A stretch of 17,816 nucleotides of DNA from JBBSVE01 sp038233815. GTDB taxonomy: Bacteria > Pseudomonadota > Alphaproteobacteria > Rhodobacterales > Rhodobacteraceae. A model generated the notes under the pieces. The model had not been told where the DNA came from and did no database searches. It saw only the letters and a list, made by a program, of their open reading frames with translations. This document shows positions 12,821-17,816 of the stretch, one piece after another. The translations under genes were made by a program, and so were the position numbers. Position 1 is the first letter of the stretch. The number at the start of each line of letters is the position of its first letter. Where the stretch lies: positions 1 to 17,816 of the forward strand of contig JBBSVE010000055.1 of the NCBI GenBank assembly GCA_038233815.1, read 5' to 3'.

Positions 12821-14112
12821 CCCCTCTCCGACGCCAGATCGCCGCAGGCGACGGCGCGCATCCGATCCTCGGCGACCTGGATGCCGAGGCCCTGCGGAGC
12901 GGCGGGCTTGCGGACGGGTTCGGCTCGGACGCGCGTGTGGCGCTGTGCCTGCGCGATCCGGTGCAGCTGGTCCGTGCCATTGCGGCCTTGGATGGGCGGG
13001 TCGAGGCGATGCTTTTGCTGTCGCACGCGCTGGCGCCCGATACGGTCGCGGTGCTGATCGAACGGGCGGGGATGGATCGGCTGATCTCGGACCGCGACGA
13101 TCTGGGCGGTGCGGAGCCAGTCGGCGCGCTGTTCGGGGCGGACCGGGACGAGGGCGACGTGCCCACGCGCTGGCTGATGACCACGTCCGGCACGACCGGT
13201 ATCCCCAAGATCGTGCCGCACACGCTGGCCTCGCTGTCCCGCAGCGTCCTGAGGCTGACCGCCGGGGCCGCGCCGGTCTGGGGGTTGCTCTACGATCCGA
13301 CGCGGTTCGCGGGGATGCAGGTCACGTTGCAGGCGCTGATCGGCGGCGGCACGCTCGTCCCGGTCGATACCGGCGCTCCCCTGGCCGCTCAGGTGGCGGA
13401 GCTGGCCTGCGCCGGCGTCACGCATCTGTCGGCCACGCCCACGCTCTGGCGGCGGTTGCTGATGGTTCCCGGCGTTCGGGATCTGCCGCTGCGTCAGGTG
13501 ACGCTGGGGGGGGAGATCGTGGACAGCGCCACGCTCAGGACGCTTCGCGCGGCATTTCCTGCAGCGCGGATCACCCATATCTATGCCTCGACCGAGGCGG
13601 GCGTCGGGTTCTCCGTCACCGACGAGCAGGCAGGCTTTCCCGCAAGCTACCTCGAGGCGGCCCCGGGCGGCGTGCGGATGAAATGCGTCGACGACATCCT
13701 CTGGCTGCGCCCGCCCGTCGGCGCGGAGGGTCCGGTCGATGCGGAAGGCTATATCTCCTCCGGCGACCGGATCCGGATCGAGGGCGACCGGGCGCTGTTT
13801 CTGGGGCGCGAGAACGGGATGATGAACATCGGCGGCGTGAAGGTCTATCCCGAGGCGGTCGAGGCGGTCGTGCAGGATGTGCCCGGCGTGGCGCTGGTGC
13901 AGGTGTCGGGCAAAAAGAGCCCCGTGACCGGCGCGCTGGTGATGGCCCGGGTGCAGCTCGAAGACGGGGCCGATCCGCAGGCGGTCAAGCGCGCGATCAT
14001 CGACACCTGCCGCGCCCGGCTGGAGCGGGAGGCCGTCCCGGCCATCGTGCGCTTCGTGGACGGGTTCACGACCAACGCCGCCGGCAAGCTGGTGCGCACC
14101 AAAGGAGTCTGA
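12817..14112 (+). CDS. AMP-forming acyl/aminoacyl ligase (ANL superfamily), short form
   Basis: Adenylate-forming enzyme expected to activate a carboxylic acid with ATP and load it on the adjacent carrier protein. Present in order are the P-loop MTTSGTTGIPK (121-131), the A5-like YASTEAG (256-262), A7 SGDRIRI with ribose-binding D317, A8 hinge LGRENGMMNIGGVKVYP (329-345), and A10 TNAAGKLVRT with catalytic K424. At 431 residues it is about 80-120 shorter than typical acyl-CoA synthetases; the shortfall is in the N-terminal subdomain, where only about 115 residues precede the P-loop. All catalytic motifs survive, so it is probably a compact stand-alone adenylation domain rather than a broken gene. 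The substrate cannot be deduced. The start overlaps the carrier gene (ATGA), and the SDR gene follows after 4 bases. Confidence 0.9.
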   Translation: MTPLRRQIAAGDGAHPILGDLDAEALRSGGLADGFGSDARVALCLRDPVQLVRAIAALDGRVEAMLLLSHALAPDTVAVLIERAGMDRLISDRDDLGGAEPVGALFGADRDEGDVPTRWLMTTSGTTGIPKIVPHTLASLSRSVLRLTAGAAPVWGLLYDPTRFAGMQVTLQALIGGGTLVPVDTGAPLAAQVAELACAGVTHLSATPTLWRRLLMVPGVRDLPLRQVTLGGEIVDSATLRTLRAAFPAARITHIYASTEAGVGFSVTDEQAGFPASYLEAAPGGVRMKCVDDILWLRPPVGAEGPVDAEGYISSGDRIRIEGDRALFLGRENGMMNIGGVKVYPEAVEAVVQDVPGVALVQVSGKKSPVTGALVMARVQLEDGADPQAVKRAIIDTCRARLEREAVPAIVRFVDGFTTNAAGKLVRTKGV

Positions 14113-14116
14113 CGCC

Positions 14117-14842
14117 ATGAAGACCGTTCTCGTCACCGGCGTGTCGCGGGGCCTCGGCCTTGCCATCGCACAACGGCTTCTGGCCGACCCCGAAGGCTAC
14201 AGCGTCGTGGGCCTCAGCCGCGGCTATTCCGACGCCTACCGCGCAGTGGTGGAGGGGAGCTGTGGCCGGGCGCATTACGCGGCCTGCGATCTGGGCGACA
14301 TCGGCGCGATCCCGGCATTGATCGGCAGCCTCGTGCAGACCCACGGCACCTTCTGGGGGCTGGTCAACAATGCGGGCGTGGGGGCTGACGGCGTGCTTGC
14401 CACCATGCACCGCAAGGATATCGAGAAGGTCCTGACGGTCAACCTGACGGCGCCGCTGATCCTCACCAAATATCTCTCCCGCGGGATGCTGGCGGCACGG
14501 GCGGGCCGGATCGTCAACATCTCCTCGATCATCGCCTCCACCGGATTTCACGGGCTTGCCGCCTATGCCGCCTCCAAGGCGGGGCTGGAGGGGATGACGC
14601 GCTCCCTCTCTCGCGAGCTGGGCAAGCGGGGGATCACCGTCAACTGCGTGGCGCCGGGCTATATGGAGACGGAGATGACCGGCGGTCTCGACGTGCACCA
14701 GATGGCCTCGATCCGCCGCCGGGCGACGCTGGGCCTCGCCACGCCGGACGATGCGGCGGGGGCGGTGGCCTATCTGATGGGGACCGAGGCCGCGCGGGTC
14801 ACCGGCACGATCTTGACCGTCGACGGGGGCTCCACCGCCTGA
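14117..14842 (+). CDS. FabG-like short-chain dehydrogenase/reductase
   Basis: Classical SDR of 241 residues: cofactor turn TGVSRGLG (7-14), NNAG (84-87), N109, catalytic S137 in NISSIIAS, and Y150-xxx-K154 in YAASK. The C-terminal NCVAPGYMETEMT and TGTILTVDGGS segments are typical of the 3-oxoacyl-ACP reductase (FabG) subgroup. It would reduce a beta-keto (or form an unsaturated) acyl group on the carrier using NAD(P)H, fitting its place as the last gene of the module. An alternative is a sugar or alcohol dehydrogenase. ATG 14117 is preceded by a perfect AAAGGAG (14101-14107) at 9 bases, inside the end of the ligase gene. It converges on the minus-strand gene at 14850 with a 7-base gap and no obvious terminator. 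Confidence 0.92.
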   Translation: MKTVLVTGVSRGLGLAIAQRLLADPEGYSVVGLSRGYSDAYRAVVEGSCGRAHYAACDLGDIGAIPALIGSLVQTHGTFWGLVNNAGVGADGVLATMHRKDIEKVLTVNLTAPLILTKYLSRGMLAARAGRIVNISSIIASTGFHGLAAYAASKAGLEGMTRSLSRELGKRGITVNCVAPGYMETEMTGGLDVHQMASIRRRATLGLATPDDAAGAVAYLMGTEAARVTGTILTVDGGSTA

Positions 14843-14849
14843 AGCTGCG

Positions 14850-15695
14850 CTATTCGCCGCCCGCGAGCAGTCCGGCCAGCCCCGCGCGGTAGTCGGGATA
14901 ACCGAGCCGGACGCCAAGCTCCGATCCGATCCGATCGTTCCGCACGCGCTTGTTCTCGGCATAGAAACTGCGCGCCATTGGCGACAGGGCGGCGGGGTCC
15001 CACGGCTCCTCGGGCGGCGGGTTCTGCCCCAGAAGGGTGGCCGCATATCCGATCACATCCTGCGGCGGGGCAGGATCGTCATCGCAGACGTTGTAGACGG
15101 CACCGGGCCGGGGGCGGGCGATCGAGGCCGCGAGAACGCGGGCCGCATCCTCCACATGGATGCGGGAAAAGACCTGCCCCGGCTTCACGATCCGCCGGGC
15201 GCTGCCGTCGCGCACCTTGGCGAAGGGACCGCGGCCCGGCCCGTAGATGCCCGCCAGCCGGAAGATATGGAGCGGAAGGCCCAGCGCGCTCCATTCCGCC
15301 TCTGCCGCGACGCGCCAGCGACCGCGCGCGGTGGTGGGGGCAGGGGGCGTATCCTCGTCGACCCACGCGCCGTCATGGTCGCCGTAGACCCCGGTGGTGG
15401 AGAGGTAGCCTGCCCAGTCCAGTCCCGCCGCCGCGATCTGCGGGCCGAGCGCGCGGAGCACCGGGTCGCCATCCTCTCCCGGTGCGACGGAGGACAACAG
15501 ATGCGTGGCCCCCGCCAGCGCGCCGATCGGACCCGTGCCGGGCCAGACCAGCGGCGTGACGCCGGTGGCTTCGATCCCAGCCGCCTTGGCCGGATCGCGC
15601 GTGGTCCCGATGATGCGCCAGCCCAGCGGCACCAGCACCCGCGCCAGCGCCCGCGCGGTATAGCCGTGACCGATGGAGAGGAGCGTGCCCGTCAT
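14850..15695 (-). CDS. YeeZ-like NAD(P)-dependent epimerase/dehydratase-family protein
   Basis: A 281-residue atypical extended SDR. The nucleotide-binding turn is unusual (IGHGYTARAL, 8-17), as in the E. coli YeeZ group. The LSTTGVYGDHDGAWVDE stretch (99-114, Y104) and AGIYGPGRGPF (148-158) mark the family, and HVEDAARVLAAS lies in the C-terminal half. The YxxxK lysine of classical SDRs is not in its usual place, also typical of the group, so the reaction is unknown; naming it a sugar epimerase would be over-interpretation. ATG 15695 is chosen because homology begins there; a 16-codon upstream extension is Arg-rich and unsupported. There is no clear ribosome binding site. It is divergent from amn and convergent with the SDR gene, so it is its own transcription unit. 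Confidence 0.85.
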   Translation of the reverse strand: MTGTLLSIGHGYTARALARVLVPLGWRIIGTTRDPAKAAGIEATGVTPLVWPGTGPIGALAGATHLLSSVAPGEDGDPVLRALGPQIAAAGLDWAGYLSTTGVYGDHDGAWVDEDTPPAPTTARGRWRVAAEAEWSALGLPLHIFRLAGIYGPGRGPFAKVRDGSARRIVKPGQVFSRIHVEDAARVLAASIARPRPGAVYNVCDDDPAPPQDVIGYAATLLGQNPPPEEPWDPAALSPMARSFYAENKRVRNDRIGSELGVRLGYPDYRAGLAGLLAGGE

Positions 15696-15752
15696 GGCGC
15701 AACTATCGCGGCGGGCCCGGCCATGCGCAAGCGGGCTTCGCAATGCGCACGG

Positions 15753-15780
15753 TTGCCGTGCCCCGGCAATCCGCTATGAC
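15753..15780 (+). promoter_or_regulatory. Putative promoter of amn
   Basis: TTGCCG (15753-15758) and TATGAC (15775-15780) are 16 bases apart, each matching four of six consensus positions, and lie 26 bases before the amn start, giving a leader of about 20 bases. It is in the 111-base divergent region shared with the YeeZ-like gene. Confidence 0.45.
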
Positions 15781-15806
15781 TGGAACATCCTACACGAGGT
15801 CGAGAC

Positions 15807-17276
15807 ATGCCGGACACTGCCGCCTCGATCCTGATGCCTGCCGCGCACGCCTCCGAGCTTTTCACCGACGCGGGCGAGGCGGTGGCGCGGCTCTGCGACC
15901 TCTATGCGGAGGCCACGGCCTTTCTCTCCCACCATTTTGCGGAAGCGGTCGGCGGCCGTCGCCCCGATGCCCGCATCCGCGCCTTCTACCCCGAGATCCG
16001 GCTGACCACGACGAGCTTCGTCAAGGCCGACAGCCGCCTCAGCTTCGGCCATGTGGCGCAGCCCGGCACCTATTCGACCACCGTGACGCGGCCCGATCTC
16101 TTTCGCCAGTATCTGATCCAGCAGATCGAGCTTTTGATGCAGAACCACGGCGTCGTGGTGCAGATCGGCCTGTCGGACACGCCGATGCCGGTGCATTTCG
16201 CGGTCGCGGGCGCGCCGGTGCCGCAGGAAGGCGCGCTGACCTTCAGCTTGCGCGATGTGTTCGACGTGCCCGACCTCGCCACGACCAACGACGACATCGT
16301 GAACGGCACGCGCAGCGCCAATCCCGACGGCTCTTTCCCGCTGGCGCCTTTCACCGCGCAGCGGGTGGACTATTCGCTGGCCCGGCTTGCGCATTACACC
16401 GCGACCGATCCGGGGCATTTCCAGAACCACGTGCTGTTTACCAACTACCAGTTCTACGTCGACGAGTTCGAGGCCTATGCCCGCGAGGCGCTGACCGATC
16501 CTGCCTCGGGCTACGTGTCCTTCGTGGCGCCGGGCAATCTGGAGCTGACGGCATCGGAGACGGAGCGGATGACGGCCCCCCGGATGCCGCAAATGCCGGC
16601 CTATCACCTGAAACGCGCGGACGGGCAGGGGATCAGCCTTGTCAACATCGGCGTCGGCCCGTCGAACGCGAAGACCGCGACCGACCATATCGCGGTGCTG
16701 CGTCCGCATGCCTGGCTGATGGTCGGCCATTGCGCGGGCCTTCGGAACACCCAGAGTCTGGGGGATTTCGTGCTGGCCCATGCTTACCTGCGCGAGGATC
16801 ACGTGCTCGACGACGACTTGCCGATCTGGGTGCCGATCCCTGCGCTGGCGGAGATCCAGATCGCGCTCCAGGATGCCGTGGCAGAGGTCACGCAGCTCGA
16901 CGGGTATGAGCTCAAACGCATCATGCGGACCGGAACCGTGGCCACCATCGACAACCGGAACTGGGAGCTGCGCGACCAGTCGGGGCCAGTGAAGCGCCTG
17001 TCGCAGTCGCGGGCCATAGCGCTCGACATGGAAAGTGCGACCATCGCGGCCAACGGCTTCCGGTTCCGGGTGCCCTACGGCACGCTTCTGTGCGTCTCCG
17101 ACAAGCCACTGCATGGCGAGTTGAAGCTGGCGGGCATGGCCACCGATTTCTACAAGACGCAGGTCGCGCGGCACCTCCTCATCGGGGTGCGCGCGATGGA
17201 GCGGCTGCGCGACATGCCGCTGGAGCGGATCCACAGCCGGAAGTTGCGCAGTTTCGAGGAAACAGCCTTTCTCTGA
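15807..17276 (+). CDS. amn: AMP nucleosidase Amn
   Basis: Hydrolyses AMP to adenine and ribose 5-phosphate, adjusting the cytoplasmic adenylate pool. The 489-residue product matches the length of E. coli Amn (484). It has an N-terminal regulatory domain (about 1-180, including FYPEIRLTTTSFVKADSRLS at 60-79) and a C-terminal nucleoside-phosphorylase-like catalytic domain. The catalytic domain shows INIGVGPSNAKT-like VNIGVGPSNAKT (279-290), LMVGHCAGLRNTQSLGDFVL (304-323), ALDMESATIA (405-414) and CVSDKPLHGE (429-438), with D432 the expected catalytic acid. ATG 15807 follows GAGG (15796-15799) and a putative promoter. The stop lies 132 bases before the HU gene, which has its own putative promoter. 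Confidence 0.97.
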   Translation: MPDTAASILMPAAHASELFTDAGEAVARLCDLYAEATAFLSHHFAEAVGGRRPDARIRAFYPEIRLTTTSFVKADSRLSFGHVAQPGTYSTTVTRPDLFRQYLIQQIELLMQNHGVVVQIGLSDTPMPVHFAVAGAPVPQEGALTFSLRDVFDVPDLATTNDDIVNGTRSANPDGSFPLAPFTAQRVDYSLARLAHYTATDPGHFQNHVLFTNYQFYVDEFEAYAREALTDPASGYVSFVAPGNLELTASETERMTAPRMPQMPAYHLKRADGQGISLVNIGVGPSNAKTATDHIAVLRPHAWLMVGHCAGLRNTQSLGDFVLAHAYLREDHVLDDDLPIWVPIPALAEIQIALQDAVAEVTQLDGYELKRIMRTGTVATIDNRNWELRDQSGPVKRLSQSRAIALDMESATIAANGFRFRVPYGTLLCVSDKPLHGELKLAGMATDFYKTQVARHLLIGVRAMERLRDMPLERIHSRKLRSFEETAFL

Positions 17277-17310
17277 GGCGTCAAAACCCGCCTGCCATGG
17301 CGAAAAGGGC

Positions 17311-17339
17311 TTGATTTGTGGCATGAAAAGCTGTGTAGC
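17311..17339 (+). promoter_or_regulatory. Putative promoter of the HU gene
   Basis: TTGATT (17311-17316) and TGTAGC (17334-17339) have 17-base spacing and give a leader of about 60 bases. A small hairpin CCTC-GCGGCT-GAGG (17371-17384) lies in that leader ahead of the ribosome binding site. The -10 match is modest. Confidence 0.4.
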
Positions 17340-17408
17340 CGTGGTATCTGCCGGGTTCGGCACATGGAGACCTCGCGGCTGAGGCGGGGCACGCACAGGA
17401 GACAGTGG

Positions 17409-17696
17409 ATGAACAAGCCGATGACGAAGACCCAGCTCGTGGCCGCCGTGGCCGAGGAAATGGGCACCGACAAGAAGACCGCGACTGCAGCCCTCGACGC
17501 CGTGTCGGCCATCGTGACGCGCGAAGTCTCCTCCGGCGGGGCGATCACGCTGCCGGGTCTGGGCAAGATGGCCTGTCGCGCGCGCCCCGAGCGTCAGGTG
17601 AGGAACCCGGCGACCGGCGAGACGATGATGAAGGCCGCCGACAAGCAGGTGAAGTTCACCATCGCCAAGGCGCTGAAGGATTCCGTGAACGACTGA
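17409..17696 (+). CDS. hup: HU-family DNA-binding protein
   Basis: Small nucleoid protein that bends and compacts DNA as a dimer. The 95-residue product has the HU/IHF fold: N-terminal helices (MTKTQLVAAVAEEMG, 5-19), LPGLGKM (48-54), the DNA-intercalating arm RQVRNPATGETM (62-73), and the C-terminal VKFTIAKALKDSV (81-93). RNPATG with a Pro at the arm tip identifies the HU/IHF family; HU is preferred over IHF because IHF-specific residues are not evident. ATG 17409 is chosen for AGGAG (17397-17401) 7 bases upstream; in-frame ATG 17421 would lose four residues. An intrinsic terminator follows 28 bases after the stop, so it is probably monocistronic. Confidence 0.95.
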   Translation: MNKPMTKTQLVAAVAEEMGTDKKTATAALDAVSAIVTREVSSGGAITLPGLGKMACRARPERQVRNPATGETMMKAADKQVKFTIAKALKDSVND

Positions 17697-17724
17697 CAGG
17701 TTTCGCGCCCGTAAGGGTCAGGGG

Positions 17725-17752
17725 GGCCGCTCCGGTTGGGGGCGGCCTTTTT
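17725..17752 (+). terminator. Rho-independent terminator of the HU gene
   Basis: GGCCGCTCC (17725-17733) pairs with GGGGCGGCC (17739-17747), a 9-bp stem with one G-U pair and a 5-base loop. TTTTT (17748-17752) follows. Confidence 0.88.
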
Positions 17753-17783
17753 CGTTTGCAATCCCCAATGTCCGGAGCCTTTC

Positions 17784-17816
17784 ATGGATCCCCGCGCACT
17801 CCTCATGGGTCTTGCC
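17784..17816 (+). CDS. Start of a gene cut off by the window edge
   Basis: ATG 17784 has GGAG (17774-17777) 6 bases upstream and opens a frame of 11 codons (MDPRALLMGLA) that continues past the end of the window. The position just after the HU terminator and the incipient hydrophobic segment are compatible with a membrane protein. A DMT/EamA transporter is a guess from similar N-termini in related bacteria; 11 residues cannot establish it. Confidence 0.45.
   Translation, partial: MDPRALLMGLA

Noticed and set aside
14850..15695. YeeZ-like gene as a sugar-nucleotide enzyme belonging to the acyl module
   Set aside because: It is on the opposite strand, convergent with the module, lacks the classical YxxxK arrangement, and belongs to a group with no established sugar substrate.
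15774..17396. Long minus-strand open frame (about 540 codons) antisense to amn
   Set aside because: It mirrors amn in a GC-rich background, is very rich in Arg, His and Gly, and has no recognisable domain; amn on the plus strand has full family motifs.

Overview
The window is GC-rich chromosomal DNA from an alphaproteobacterium, most likely of the Rhodobacteraceae (Rhodobacter/Paracoccus/Roseobacter relatives). The call rests on clade-typical genes and neighbours: an NDUFA9-like protein beside uppP, the short NrnC form of 'RNase D' instead of a full RNase D, lptC-lptA-lptB-hpf-ptsN without an intervening rpoN, a petP/petR-like regulator pair, an acetoin-utilisation/HdaH-type deacetylase next to xseB-ispA, and an AMP nucleosidase near an HU gene. 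I see no insertion sequence, integrase, CRISPR array, rRNA or phage gene. Coding is dense and I see no frameshift.

Layout. (1) 76-1879, minus: NDUFA9-like Rossmann protein, then uppP (undecaprenyl-PP recycling). (2) 2037-2165: tRNA-Leu(CAG) with a promoter and a strong intrinsic terminator. (3) 2190-7459, plus: nrnC (dinucleotide turnover); lptC, lptA, lptB (LPS export); hpf (ribosome hibernation) behind a hairpin-rich leader; ptsN (EIIA-Ntr); queG (queuosine synthesis); and an unrecognised 64-residue protein. (4) 7467-8333, minus: ilvE. (5) 8485-11879, plus: petP and petR, overlapping by four bases, then the deacetylase, xseB and ispA. (6) 12091-14842, plus: a four-gene module of hexapeptide-repeat acyltransferase, stand-alone acyl carrier protein, short AMP-forming ligase and FabG-like SDR reductase. 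(7) 14850-15695, minus: a YeeZ-like NAD-dependent protein. (8) 15807-17696, plus: amn and an HU gene with a terminator. The first 11 codons of another gene run off the right edge.

How the genes work together. Regions 1-3 and 5 are mostly housekeeping: envelope carrier lipid and LPS export, RNA and ribosome housekeeping, nitrogen-PTS signalling, redox-gene regulation, and prenyl diphosphate synthesis.

The least ordinary part is region 6. It has the parts expected for activating a carboxylic acid as its AMP ester, loading it on a dedicated carrier protein, reducing it, and passing the acyl group to an acceptor, probably a sugar or amine. It sits where many proteobacteria carry dxs directly after ispA, and no glycosyltransferase or ketosynthase is in view. 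Its product cannot be read from the sequence. It is the best candidate here for an undescribed small-molecule or glycan-decoration system.
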